NCBI RefSeq assembly: GCF_947501165.1
Contig: NZ_CANMUU010000002.1
Coordinates: 434,001-498,000 of the forward strand
Source: an uncultured Allomuricauda sp.
Lineage (GTDB): Bacteria; Bacteroidota; Bacteroidia; Flavobacteriales; Flavobacteriaceae
Length of the DNA: 64,000 bases
Reading direction: 5' to 3'
In this document: piece by piece, positions 42,119 to 51,253 of the stretch
Numbering within the stretch: position 1 is the stretch's first letter
Layout of the letters: each line of letters starts with the position of its first letter
The notes under the pieces: model-generated
Databases searched by the model: none
What the model was told of the DNA's origin: nothing
The model's input: only the letters and a program-made list of their open reading frames with translations
Program-made: the position numbers and the translations under genes

Positions 42119-43747
42119 TTATACCTGTAAAACCCCCATATTAAATGGTTTTTCAATCGGCGCATGGTTAGCTGCCTCTATTCCCATGGAAATCCAGGTT
42201 CTCGTGTTCAATGGGTCGATAATGGCATCGGTCCATAGTCTAGCTGCAGCATAATACGGGGAGATTTGATTATCGTATCGTTGTTTAATAGTATCAAAAA
42301 GTGCTTTCTCTTTTTCCGTGTCAAATGCTTCTCCTTTTTTCTCCAAAGCTGCTTTTTCTATCTGTAAAAGTACCTTGGCTGCTGAGTTTCCACTCATTAC
42401 TGCAAGTTCTGCACTGGGCCAAGCCACCATGAACCTTGGGTCATAGGCTTTTCCGCACATCGCATAATTGCCAGCACCATAACTATTACCAATAACAATA
42501 GTGAATTTAGGAACCACCGAGTTGCTAACTGCATTTACCATTTTGGCCCCGTCTTTAATTATTCCTCCATGCTCGCTTTTACTGCCCACCATGAATCCAG
42601 TTACATCTTGTAAAAACACTAACGGAATTTTCTTTTGGTTACAGTTGGCAATAAAACGGGTGGCCTTATCCGCAGAATCAGAATAAATGACCCCTCCAAA
42701 CTGCATTTCTCCCTTTTTTGTTTTTACCACTTTGCGTTGGTTGGCCACTATACCTACTGCCCAGCCATCTATACGGGCATAGCCGGTTAGTATACTTTGG
42801 CCATAACCTTCTTTGTATTGTTTAAACTCAGAATCATCCACCAAACGTTTTATGATTTCCAGCATATCATATTGGTCACTTCTTAGTTTGGGCAGTATCC
42901 CATAAATGTCTTCCTGGTTCTCTTTTGGGTTTTTTGATTCTACGCGATTGAACCCAGCCTTATCAAAATCACCAATTTTGCCTACGATATTCTTTATAGT
43001 GTCCAAAGCATCTTTATCATCCTTTGCCTTGTAATCAGTAACACCGCTTATTTCAGAATGGGTAGTAGCGCCCCCTAAAGTTTCATTATCAATGCTTTCA
43101 CCTATGGCAGCTTTTACCAGGTAACTTCCTGCCAGAAAAATACTTCCCGTTTTATCCACAATAAGGGCTTCATCACTCATAATGGGTAAATAGGCACCAC
43201 CCGCAACACAACTGCCCATAACGGCAGAAATTTGGGTTATCCCCATACTGCTCATCACCGCATTATTTCTAAAAATACGTCCAAAATGCTCTTTATCTGG
43301 AAAGATTTCATCCTGCATGGGCAAGTAGACACCCGCACTATCCACCAAGTAAATAATGGGAAGTCTGTTTTCTATTGAGATTTCCTGGGCTCTTAGATTT
43401 TTCTTTCCCGTAATCGGAAACCAGGCCCCAGCTTTTACCGTTGCATCATTGGCTACCACAACACATTGTTTCCCTTGAACGTACCCTACCTTTACAACCA
43501 CTCCGGCAGAAGGGCAGCCTCCATGTTCTTCGTACATACCATCCCCTGCAAACGCACCTATCTCGATAGAATCCACACCATCATCCAACAAATAGGCGAT
43601 ACGCTCACGGGCAGTCATTTTACCTTTGGCATGGTGCTTTTCTATTCGTTTTTGCCCACCACCCAACTTAACTTGGGACAGTCTTTTTCTTAATTCTGAA
43701 AGTTGTAGTTTGTTGTGGTCTTCGTTCTTATTGAAGTTTAAATCCAT
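42119..43747 (-). CDS. Acyl-CoA carboxylase carboxyltransferase (beta) subunit
   Basis: The 542-residue protein is a carboxyltransferase of the propionyl-/methylcrotonyl-CoA carboxylase type, transferring CO2 from biotin to an acyl-CoA. Seen are HHAKGKMTARERI, CVVVANDATVKAGAW, GSCVAGGAYLPIMSD, FLQDVTGFMVG, and GNSYGAGNYAMCGKAYDP. No biotin or biotin-carboxylase gene is adjacent. The motif set slightly favours the methylcrotonyl/geranyl type, but substrate assignment is open. It is a single minus-strand gene. Confidence 0.9.
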   Translation of the reverse strand: MDLNFNKNEDHNKLQLSELRKRLSQVKLGGGQKRIEKHHAKGKMTARERIAYLLDDGVDSIEIGAFAGDGMYEEHGGCPSAGVVVKVGYVQGKQCVVVANDATVKAGAWFPITGKKNLRAQEISIENRLPIIYLVDSAGVYLPMQDEIFPDKEHFGRIFRNNAVMSSMGITQISAVMGSCVAGGAYLPIMSDEALIVDKTGSIFLAGSYLVKAAIGESIDNETLGGATTHSEISGVTDYKAKDDKDALDTIKNIVGKIGDFDKAGFNRVESKNPKENQEDIYGILPKLRSDQYDMLEIIKRLVDDSEFKQYKEGYGQSILTGYARIDGWAVGIVANQRKVVKTKKGEMQFGGVIYSDSADKATRFIANCNQKKIPLVFLQDVTGFMVGSKSEHGGIIKDGAKMVNAVSNSVVPKFTIVIGNSYGAGNYAMCGKAYDPRFMVAWPSAELAVMSGNSAAKVLLQIEKAALEKKGEAFDTEKEKALFDTIKQRYDNQISPYYAAARLWTDAIIDPLNTRTWISMGIEAANHAPIEKPFNMGVLQV

Positions 43748-43799
43748 AGTGAATAAAGCGTTTTCTAACGGCCTGCTAAAGATACGGAGTATTAATCAT

Positions 43800-43807
43800 T
43801 ACTTTTG
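43800..43807 (+). promoter_or_regulatory. -7 element before the oxidoreductase gene
   Basis: TACTTTTG matches TAnnTTTG and ends 6 bp before the ATG at 43814. No TTTG is seen at the proper distance. Confidence 0.4.
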
Positions 43808-43813
43808 ATTTGT

Positions 43814-44797
43814 ATGGAACCGAAAATTAAATGGGGCATAATTGGTCCAGGCAAAATAGCCAAAAAGTTTACTTCTGATTTATTGCTGTTCGAGGATGCT
43901 GAGGTTGCAGCCGTAGCTTCTCGAAATCTTAAAAGAGCAGAGGACTTTGCAACTGAATTCAAAATACCACACACCTTCGGCAGCTATGAAGAGCTCTTTA
44001 AATCAGACAAGGTAAATATAGTCTACATTGCCACACCTCACAGGTTTCATAAAGAATTGACCATTATGGCCATGAAAAATGGAAAACACGTGTTGTGTGA
44101 GAAACCTCTTGGAGTAAATCTAAATGAAGTTCAGGAAATTGTTGAAGTGGCCAAAGCAGAAAAAGTGTTTCTTATGGAAGGACTTTGGTCTAGATTTAAT
44201 CCTTCGATACAAAAAGCAAAGGAGCTTACGGACAGTGGCGAAATAGGTTCAATTTCTTATCTACATGCCGACTTTTCTTTTTATGCCTTGGATAGAGGTA
44301 AGGAATCAAGATTGTTGAATCCTGAACTGGCTTCCGGTTCTCTTTTGGACATAGGTATTTACCCAGTATTTCTATCCTATCTTCTTTTGGGAATGCCTGA
44401 AAGCATTTCTGCACAAGCAAATTTTCTTGAAAATGGTACTGAGGCGCAAACTTCAATAGTATTCAAATATCAGAATGCACTTTCAGTACTTTATTCAGGT
44501 CTTAAGGGAGAATCCAAAATGGAGGCCGAAATTTCAGGAAACCTAGGTGAAATATTTATCCATCCCAGATGGCACGAAGCAAACGGTCTTACTTTAAAAA
44601 TTGGGGAAGAAGCAAAAGAGTTTAAAATACCAACTAAGGGAAATGGTTTCGTATATGAAATTCAAGAAGTGCATAAGTGTTTGAAAAACAATCTTTTGAA
44701 AAGTGAACTCTGGTCCCACCAAAACAGTCTGGAATTAGCTCAATTATTGAACAAAATACGGTCGCAGATAGGGGCTACGTTTCCATTTGAATCTTAA
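43814..44797 (+). CDS. Gfo/Idh/MocA family NAD(P)-dependent oxidoreductase
   Basis: The 327-residue protein has the family's Rossmann domain (IKWGIIGPGKIAKKFTSD) followed by VYIATPHRFHKE, the conserved GKHVLCEKPLGVN with the active Lys, and the C-terminal alpha/beta domain with GSLLDIGIYPV. Such proteins oxidise or reduce sugars and related polyols such as xylose, inositol or dihydrodiols; the substrate cannot be told. The ATG at 43814 gives the family's typical start. Confidence 0.88.
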   Translation: MEPKIKWGIIGPGKIAKKFTSDLLLFEDAEVAAVASRNLKRAEDFATEFKIPHTFGSYEELFKSDKVNIVYIATPHRFHKELTIMAMKNGKHVLCEKPLGVNLNEVQEIVEVAKAEKVFLMEGLWSRFNPSIQKAKELTDSGEIGSISYLHADFSFYALDRGKESRLLNPELASGSLLDIGIYPVFLSYLLLGMPESISAQANFLENGTEAQTSIVFKYQNALSVLYSGLKGESKMEAEISGNLGEIFIHPRWHEANGLTLKIGEEAKEFKIPTKGNGFVYEIQEVHKCLKNNLLKSELWSHQNSLELAQLLNKIRSQIGATFPFES

Positions 44798-44861
44798 ACG
44801 TTTCAAAAGGAACTTGTTTCTCTTTTTTTACGATATTTGATTGACTAACGAAACCTAAATT

Positions 44862-45044
44862 ATGGGAATGAACAAGAATACTGTTTTGGCTTGGGCCACA
44901 TGGATTATGATATTTGTGGGCTTGGGTATGATCGCATTGGGAGCCTTTAAATATGATGAAGTTGCAGGATATGGATTTGCAGCCGTAGGTATTGGTTTTT
45001 TTGCCAATGCATGGGTGTTCAACGCACTAAAGGGAAGAGTTTAA
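44862..45044 (+). CDS. CAL67264-family small membrane protein
   Basis: The 60-residue protein has two membrane helices (VLAWATWIMIFVGLGMIALG and YGFAAVGIGFFANAWVF) and basic ends. It resembles small flavobacterial membrane peptides named CAL67264 family. Function unknown. It lies 38 bp before ettA on the same strand and could share its transcript. Confidence 0.8.
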   Translation: MGMNKNTVLAWATWIMIFVGLGMIALGAFKYDEVAGYGFAAVGIGFFANAWVFNALKGRV

Positions 45045-45082
45045 TTTCCTAATTTTCACTTTTTACTTAAAAACAACCAAAA

Positions 45083-46774
45083 ATGTCTGACGATAAAAAG
45101 GTCATATTTTCGATGTCTGGGGTAACCAAGACATTCAAAACGGCCAACACACCTGTCCTCAAAAATATTTACCTCAGTTTTTTCTATGGTGCCAAGATTG
45201 GAATTTTAGGACTCAATGGTTCTGGTAAATCCACCCTTTTGAAAATCATTGCGGGTGTGGATAAAAATTATCAGGGTGATGTTGTTTTTTCCCCTGGGTA
45301 TACTGTAGGATATTTGGAACAGGAGCCTCAATTGGATGAAGAAAAAACGGTTTTGGAAGTGGTAAAGGAAGGTGTGGCAGAAACAGTTGCCATTCTGGAT
45401 GAGTACAACAAAATAAATGATATGTTCGGACTCCCTGAGGTATATGAGGATGCAGACAAAATGCAGAAGTTAATGGATAAGCAGGCCGCGCTTCAGGACC
45501 AAATTGATGCATCAAATGCTTGGGAACTGGATACCAAGTTAGAAATTGCTATGGATGCACTTCGCACACCAGATTCAGACAAAAAGATAGGTTTACTTTC
45601 TGGTGGTGAAAGAAGGCGAGTAGCACTTTGTCGTTTACTGCTCAAGGAACCAGATGTTTTGCTATTGGATGAGCCTACCAACCATTTGGACGCGGAATCC
45701 GTACATTGGTTGGAGCATCATTTGGCGCAATATAAAGGAACTGTAATTGCAGTAACGCACGACCGTTATTTTCTGGACAATGTTGCTGGATGGATTTTGG
45801 AATTGGACCGTGGGGAAGGTATTCCTTGGAACGGAAACTATTCTGGATGGTTGGACCAAAAAGCAAAACGACTTGCCCAAGAAAGTAAACAAGCTTCAAA
45901 ACGCCAGAAAACACTTGAACGAGAGCTGGATTGGGTACGTCAAGGGGCAAAAGGAAGGCAGACCAAACAGAAAGCGCGTTTTAAGAACTATGATAAGTTG
46001 CTTAGTCAGGACCAAAAGCAATTGGAAGAGAAATTAGAAATCTATATTCCGAACGGACCTCGTTTGGGAACCAATGTCATTGAAGCCAAAGGGGTAAGCA
46101 AAGCTTATGGGGACAAACTTTTATATGAAGATTTAAATTTCAACTTGCCGCAAGCGGGTATTGTTGGAATAATAGGCCCCAATGGTGCAGGTAAAACTAC
46201 CATTTTCAGAATGATAATGGGCGAAGAAACTCCCGACAACGGTGAATTTGTGGTAGGAGACACGGCTAAGCTTGCCTACGTAGACCAAAGTCATTCAGAT
46301 ATAGATCCAAATAAAACCATTTGGGAAAACTTTAGTGATGGACAAGAACTTGTAATGATGGGAGGCAAGCAAGTAAATTCAAGAGCCTACTTGAGTCGTT
46401 TCAACTTTTCAGGAAGTGAACAAAACAAAAAGGTTAACATGCTTTCCGGTGGAGAACGAAACAGGCTTCATTTAGCCATGACCTTGAAAGAGGAAGGAAA
46501 TGTGCTACTTTTGGATGAGCCTACCAATGATTTGGACGTCAACACCTTACGAGCATTGGAAGAAGGTCTTGAGAATTTTGCCGGATGCGCGGTAATCATT
46601 TCCCACGATAGATGGTTCTTGGATAGAATATGCACACATATCTTGGCCTTTGAAGGGGATTCCCAAGTCTATTTCTTTGAAGGTTCTTTCTCTGATTATG
46701 AAGAGAACAAAAAGAAACGTTTAGGCTCTGACATCATGCCTAAACGTATCAAATATAAAAAGTTAATAAGGTAG
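45083..46774 (+). CDS. ettA: Energy-dependent translational throttle protein EttA (ABC-F)
   Basis: The 563-residue soluble protein has two ABC ATPase domains: Walker A GLNGSGKST and GPNGAGKTT, signature LSGGERRRV and LSGGERNRL, Walker B VLLLDEPTN in both halves. A charged linker with DWVRQGAKGRQTKQKAR joins them, as in the ABC-F class that acts in the ribosomal E site and gates translation by energy state. The C-terminus RIKYKKLIR is that of EttA. Confidence 0.95.
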   Translation: MSDDKKVIFSMSGVTKTFKTANTPVLKNIYLSFFYGAKIGILGLNGSGKSTLLKIIAGVDKNYQGDVVFSPGYTVGYLEQEPQLDEEKTVLEVVKEGVAETVAILDEYNKINDMFGLPEVYEDADKMQKLMDKQAALQDQIDASNAWELDTKLEIAMDALRTPDSDKKIGLLSGGERRRVALCRLLLKEPDVLLLDEPTNHLDAESVHWLEHHLAQYKGTVIAVTHDRYFLDNVAGWILELDRGEGIPWNGNYSGWLDQKAKRLAQESKQASKRQKTLERELDWVRQGAKGRQTKQKARFKNYDKLLSQDQKQLEEKLEIYIPNGPRLGTNVIEAKGVSKAYGDKLLYEDLNFNLPQAGIVGIIGPNGAGKTTIFRMIMGEETPDNGEFVVGDTAKLAYVDQSHSDIDPNKTIWENFSDGQELVMMGGKQVNSRAYLSRFNFSGSEQNKKVNMLSGGERNRLHLAMTLKEEGNVLLLDEPTNDLDVNTLRALEEGLENFAGCAVIISHDRWFLDRICTHILAFEGDSQVYFFEGSFSDYEENKKKRLGSDIMPKRIKYKKLIR

Positions 46775-46793
46775 AGGGGTAGATAAGTAAATA

Positions 46794-47483
46794 CTATTCT
46801 TTATCTAGGGCCTGTATCCCTTCCTCAAGAATTCTTTTAGCTTCTTTTAGGTAAGCCTGTTGTTGTGCAACCAAGCTATTTCCTTCGCTTTCTTGGGTAA
46901 CGGAATTGGGATTGTACGTTTTGGAAAGCAACACCAGTTTTTCTACGGCTTTTTTCGCAGAATCCAATCTTGCTTCGGCATGGGCTTGGAATACTTTGGC
47001 CATTTCATTTTCCAAACTCTCTGTAGGTGATTGCTTTTCTGATTCTTGAGTATAACTGTCATTTTTCAAAGTGACATTGTCACTATCTTCTACAACGATG
47101 GGAGCGGGGTCATTTTGGGTACACTCGTCAACCTTTGTTATAAGTTCGTTGATCATAGCCATTGACTTTTTAGTAAAAAAACGTCCAGCTTCCCAATCAA
47201 ATGGTTCAATGGCCTTTTCCAAAACCTCCATAACATCCAAAGTTTGGTCTTCCAATTTGGCACAGCCACATTCAGCTTGATATTGTTTTGACTTTTCCAA
47301 AGCAGTGTAGGCCCTCTCAGCATAGTACATCTGGTGCTCAAAGTTTGTTGCCGTCATTGCCTTTTTGGTATGGCTCAAGCTATACGAAACTTTAGCGTAA
47401 AGATTGTCACAACGATTGGTTTGGGCGGATGCAAAAATGGACAGAAGCAGAATAGCGCTGACCACATACGTTCTTTGTGCCAT
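46794..47483 (-). CDS. Secreted helical protein of unknown function
   Basis: The 229-residue protein has a signal peptide (MAQRTYVVSAILLLSIFASAQ) and a mature helical part with a pair of short Cys motifs (AECGC, DECTQ) followed by an acidic linker and a coiled-coil-like C-terminus. No family is recognised. It is 20 bp from the end of ettA and convergent to it. Confidence 0.7.
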   Translation of the reverse strand: MAQRTYVVSAILLLSIFASAQTNRCDNLYAKVSYSLSHTKKAMTATNFEHQMYYAERAYTALEKSKQYQAECGCAKLEDQTLDVMEVLEKAIEPFDWEAGRFFTKKSMAMINELITKVDECTQNDPAPIVVEDSDNVTLKNDSYTQESEKQSPTESLENEMAKVFQAHAEARLDSAKKAVEKLVLLSKTYNPNSVTQESEGNSLVAQQQAYLKEAKRILEEGIQALDKE

Positions 47484-47546
47484 GATTAAGTTGATTTGGG
47501 TTAATCTTAAGGAAGAACGATGAGAACGATATAATATTATATTGCC

Positions 47547-48317
47547 CTAAAAATCGTCGTTAGGATACCAATCTAATCGAACAACGGTAATGTTTTGGTT
47601 TTTTTTCTTTATGATGGACTCAAACTTGTTCACATCACTCACATTAGGCTTTCCCCGATAATGATAAGGATAAATCTCCTTGGGAGAAAATTCTAGAACA
47701 GCATCTGCCGCACTTTCTACGGTCATTGTGTAGGGAAGATTCATGCATACAAAAGCCTTATCAATATTTTTTAGATTTCGCATTTCGGGGATATCCTCGG
47801 TATCTCCTGAAAAATAAATACGTTGACCTCCCAAATTCAAAACATAACCGTTTCCACGTCCTTTGGGATGAAATTTTAATGCCTCTGTCCGTAGGTTGTA
47901 CATGGGAATGGCCTCAACATGAATTCCATATCGCTCTTTGCTGTCTCCATTGTTCAAAACATCAATTTGAGGAGTGAAAACATCAGGAATCTTATCAGCC
48001 ACAGCTTGGGGCACTATAACTTTTGCATTGTGCGTATCCAACGCTTCAAGAGTTTTTAGACTAAAATGGTCTCCATGAACATCCGTAACCAATATTAAAT
48101 CAGGAGTTGCTATATCCTTAAATGCTTCTTTGCCGCCTACGGGGTCTATATATATAGTAATACCATTCCACGTTAGTACGGCAGTTGCATGTTCAATGGG
48201 AATAATTTGAATAGTATTGTTTTTTGGATTGTCTGAGATAGTTTTTTGAGAAAGAATAGGCGATGTGGCGAATAGTAAAAGCAGAAGAGTACAGCCAGAG
48301 TGAATTTTTTTCTCCAT
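47547..48317 (-). CDS. Exported MBL-fold metallohydrolase
   Basis: The 256-residue protein has a signal peptide (LLLLLFATSPILSQ) and a metallo-beta-lactamase fold of the UlaG/RomA type: IEHATAVLTWNGITIYIDP, the metal site TDVHGDHFS, YFSGDTEDIPE and a final His in YPYHYRGKP. The HGDH motif corresponds to the HxHxDH core reduced to DVHGDH, which is normal for this subgroup. Substrate unknown. Confidence 0.85.
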   Translation of the reverse strand: MEKKIHSGCTLLLLLFATSPILSQKTISDNPKNNTIQIIPIEHATAVLTWNGITIYIDPVGGKEAFKDIATPDLILVTDVHGDHFSLKTLEALDTHNAKVIVPQAVADKIPDVFTPQIDVLNNGDSKERYGIHVEAIPMYNLRTEALKFHPKGRGNGYVLNLGGQRIYFSGDTEDIPEMRNLKNIDKAFVCMNLPYTMTVESAADAVLEFSPKEIYPYHYRGKPNVSDVNKFESIIKKKNQNITVVRLDWYPNDDF

Positions 48318-48482
48318 GATTCAATGTTTCAGACACCCATAAAATTAAGGGATTCAGGACATTGCCATATCTTTTTTTTAGTTTTTCTTTCCTAAATAAA
48401 ATCCAAAATGAAAACCCTAGCGTATATAATCCGAACACGCTTGATAAACACACCAAATTAAGTGTCAATTAATTACTAAGTT

Positions 48483-49370
48483 ATGACTGAAACAAAAAGT
48501 AACAACGGATTAAAGGTAATAGCAGGTCTACTTGGAGTAGTACTTTTAGGAACCATCATCTACACTGTAAGTCTTTACCAAGATAAAAAGAAAACTACCA
48601 CAGCGCTTCAACAAGAGAAGGATTTAGTGGTTGAGGATTTGAACAGCCTTAAATCTGAATATGATAAGGCTATCTTGGAAAGCAATGCTACAAATGAAGA
48701 GTTGGTTGCTGCCAGAGATAATATTGCTAAGTATATCGATTCTGTACAAGCTATGAAAACCGACATTGCTTCACTTTCTCGTTACAGAAGACAAGTTAGC
48801 GTTTTGAAAAAGGAAAGAGAAGAATTGTTAAAGCAAGTTGACTCTTTAACTCAATCCAACACGTTGTTGGCCATGGAGCGTGACAGCACTTTTGTAGAGT
48901 TGGAAAAACAAACTGTATTCAATGATTCATTGATTGTACAGAACACACAATTGGCTGATGCTGTTGAAAGAGGTTCTGCGCTAAGTCTATCTACTTTTAG
49001 TGTAGACGCAGTTAGAGAAAGAAACAATGGCAAGTTGGTTTCTACTGCAAGAGCTAAGGCTACTGATAAATTTAAAGTATGCTTTACTATTGCTGATAAT
49101 GTGATTGCTGAAGCCGGTGATAGAGAATTCTTTATTGAAGTTCTTGACCCTCAAGGTAACGTTTTGGGTGATAGCTACACCAAATCCAGTGAAGAAGGTG
49201 CTTCCATTACCTATAGTAAAGGAACTAACTTCTACTATGAAAACAGTTCTTTGGATGTATGTGATTATATCAACAAACCAGCTAGTGACTTTCAAAAAGG
49301 AAATTACATGGTTAATGTTTATGACAACGGTCTGAGATTATTGGGAACTTCCAAGTTCACATTGAAATAA
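48483..49370 (+). CDS. Membrane-anchored coiled-coil protein
   Basis: The 295-residue protein has one N-terminal membrane helix (VIAGLLGVVLLGTIIYTVS), a long coiled coil (about residues 40-165, with SEYDKAIL and KKEREELLKQVDSLTQ) and a C-terminal beta-rich domain (CFTIADNVIAEAGDREFFIEV ... GNYMVNVYDNGLRLLG). It is a common flavobacterial arrangement with no established role. A strong terminator follows. Confidence 0.8.
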   Translation: MTETKSNNGLKVIAGLLGVVLLGTIIYTVSLYQDKKKTTTALQQEKDLVVEDLNSLKSEYDKAILESNATNEELVAARDNIAKYIDSVQAMKTDIASLSRYRRQVSVLKKEREELLKQVDSLTQSNTLLAMERDSTFVELEKQTVFNDSLIVQNTQLADAVERGSALSLSTFSVDAVRERNNGKLVSTARAKATDKFKVCFTIADNVIAEAGDREFFIEVLDPQGNVLGDSYTKSSEEGASITYSKGTNFYYENSSLDVCDYINKPASDFQKGNYMVNVYDNGLRLLGTSKFTLK

Positions 49371-49390
49371 TATACACTATCCATCATATT

Positions 49391-49424
49391 AAAAAGCCCG
49401 TTCCTAGTTGAACGGGCTTTTTTG
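49391..49424. terminator. Bidirectional terminator between coiled-coil gene and fumC
   Basis: AAAAAGCCCGTTC pairs with GAACGGGCTTTTT across a 6-nt loop. It serves the plus-strand gene and, by symmetry, the convergent fumC. Confidence 0.93.
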
Positions 49425-49448
49425 TATTCATTAATTAACGGAAGTCAC

Positions 49449-50846
49449 TTATTTTAAACTTCCTACCATGTCCTCGGGTTTGACCCACTCATCGTACTCC
49501 TCTGGTGTAACATAACCCAAATTAACGGCCTCTTCCCTTAGGGTGGTTCCGTTTTTATGTGCCGTATTGGCAATCTCTGCAGCTTTGTAATATCCAATTT
49601 TAGTATTCAGTGCAGTGACGAGCATTAAAGAATTGTTTAAGAGGGTTTTGATGACCTCATGATTAGGTTCTATTCCAACAGCGCAATTCACATCAAAGCT
49701 TACACAAGCATCTCCCAAGAGCTGGGCGGATTGTAGAATATTGGCTGCCATCATGGGTTTGAAAACATTAAGCTCGTAATGTCCCTGTGTTCCTCCTACA
49801 CTTACGGCTACATCATTACCTATAACCTGAGCACAGACCATGGTGAGGGCCTCACATTGTGTTGGGTTTACTTTACCAGGCATAATGGAACTACCAGGCT
49901 CATTGGCAGGAATAATTATCTCTCCAATTCCTGAACGTGGACCAGAAGCCATCATTCGAATATCATTGGCAATTTTATTTAACGAGACGGCCAATTGTTT
50001 CAATGCACCATGACTCTCCACAATACCATCATGGGAAGCCAAAGCCTCAAATTTGTTTTCTGCGGTTTTAAAAGGCAGTCCTGTGAATTCAGCGATATAT
50101 TTGGCTACCAATACATCGTATCCCTCAGGAGTATTTAAGCCCGTTCCAACGGCAGTACCGCCCAAAGCCAACTCACTTAAATGGCTCAAAGTGTTTTTTA
50201 CTGCTTTCAATCCATGATTAAGTTGGGAAACATAACCTGAGAACTCTTGGCCTAAAGTTAGGGGAGTGGCATCCATCAAATGGGTGCGGCCAATCTTTAC
50301 TACATCATTGAAAGCCTTGGATTTCGTTTCCAGTGTATTTCTTAATTGTTCAATTCCAGGAATGGTCACTTCAATAATCTTCTTATATGCCGCAATGTGC
50401 ATTCCCGTAGGAAAAGTGTCGTTTGAAGATTGGCTCTTATTGACATCATCGTTGGGCTGTATGGTCTTTTCCCCTTCGCCTATGGTTTTTCCGGCAATCT
50501 CATGGGCACGATTGGCAATAACCTCATTGACATTCATATTACTCTGGGTGCCAGAACCGGTCTGCCAGATTACAAGAGGAAATTGATCATCATGTTTTCC
50601 TGCCAAAATCTCATCACATACCTGGGCAATCAAGTCTCTTTTTTCTATAGAAAGCACACCCAATTCTTGATTGGTGTACGCTGCTGCTTTTTTTAGGTAG
50701 GCAAAACCATATACAACATCTAAAGGCATGGAAGCTGCAGGACCAATTTTAAAGTTATTTCTGGAACGCTCAGTCTGGGCGCCCCAATATTTGTCTGATG
50801 GAACTTGTACTTCGCCCATCGTATCTTTTTCAATGCGATACCCCAT
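49449..50846 (-). CDS. fumC: Class II fumarate hydratase
   Basis: The 465-residue protein has the fumarase/aspartase signature [44 protein letters not shown] and HGIVESHGA; it interconverts fumarate and malate in the TCA cycle. Length and N-terminus ([14 protein letters not shown]) are standard. A TACCTTTG box at 50876-50869 may be its -7 element. It is transcribed alone. Confidence 0.96.
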   Translation of the reverse strand: MGYRIEKDTMGEVQVPSDKYWGAQTERSRNNFKIGPAASMPLDVVYGFAYLKKAAAYTNQELGVLSIEKRDLIAQVCDEILAGKHDDQFPLVIWQTGSGTQSNMNVNEVIANRAHEIAGKTIGEGEKTIQPNDDVNKSQSSNDTFPTGMHIAAYKKIIEVTIPGIEQLRNTLETKSKAFNDVVKIGRTHLMDATPLTLGQEFSGYVSQLNHGLKAVKNTLSHLSELALGGTAVGTGLNTPEGYDVLVAKYIAEFTGLPFKTAENKFEALASHDGIVESHGALKQLAVSLNKIANDIRMMASGPRSGIGEIIIPANEPGSSIMPGKVNPTQCEALTMVCAQVIGNDVAVSVGGTQGHYELNVFKPMMAANILQSAQLLGDACVSFDVNCAVGIEPNHEVIKTLLNNSLMLVTALNTKIGYYKAAEIANTAHKNGTTLREEAVNLGYVTPEEYDEWVKPEDMVGSLK

Positions 50847-50935
50847 AATTACTAAATTTTAAGTAATACAAAGGTAGTGATCGTATCAATCATGTTAAAT
50901 CCTTCGAAAAACAATTCCGTATTTTTTTAAGGAGA

Positions 50936-50968
50936 TTTGTTTTTTTGAGCGAATTCGGATTATCTTTG
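50936..50968 (+). promoter_or_regulatory. Promoter of the 57-residue membrane peptide
   Basis: TTTG (50936-50939), a 21-bp spacer and TATCTTTG (50961-50968) match the Bacteroidota promoter; the gene starts 19 bp further on. Confidence 0.7.
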
Positions 50969-50987
50969 TATCGGAAAAAGTAAGATT

Positions 50988-51161
50988 ATGTTCGAATTCG
51001 ACCAATATTTAGGATTTTTAGCGTTCTTGACCATTTTAACAATTGGCTTTTGGCTAATGATTTTCTTGTTAACTTTTGTTGTCCCTTATTGGTTGTTTGG
51101 TAATCTTATTGAGATGTATAAAGAAAAACGAGCGGCTAAAAGAGCTGCACGAAACGAATAA
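50988..51161 (+). CDS. 57-residue membrane peptide
   Basis: The short gene encodes one strongly hydrophobic region (FLAFLTILTIGFWLMIFLL and VVPYWLFGN, two helices or one long hairpin) with a highly basic, Arg/Lys/Ala-rich C-terminus (KEKRAAKRAARNE). The proper promoter upstream and a terminator directly at its stop make it a real gene, though its role is unknown. Confidence 0.75.
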   Translation: MFEFDQYLGFLAFLTILTIGFWLMIFLLTFVVPYWLFGNLIEMYKEKRAAKRAARNE

Positions 51162-51188
51162 AAAAAGGAGCTTTTAAGCTCCTTTTTT
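51160..51188. terminator. Terminator after the 57-residue peptide gene
   Basis: AAAAAAGGAGCTT pairs with AAGCTCCTTTTTT with a very short loop, starting at the stop codon of the peptide gene. It can also serve the convergent S9 peptidase. Confidence 0.92.
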
Positions 51189-51253
51189 GTTTACACCTAC
51201 GTTCTTCGGCTTTTGCCTTTAAATGCTACCTTGATTGCTGAAGCACTTCAGAA

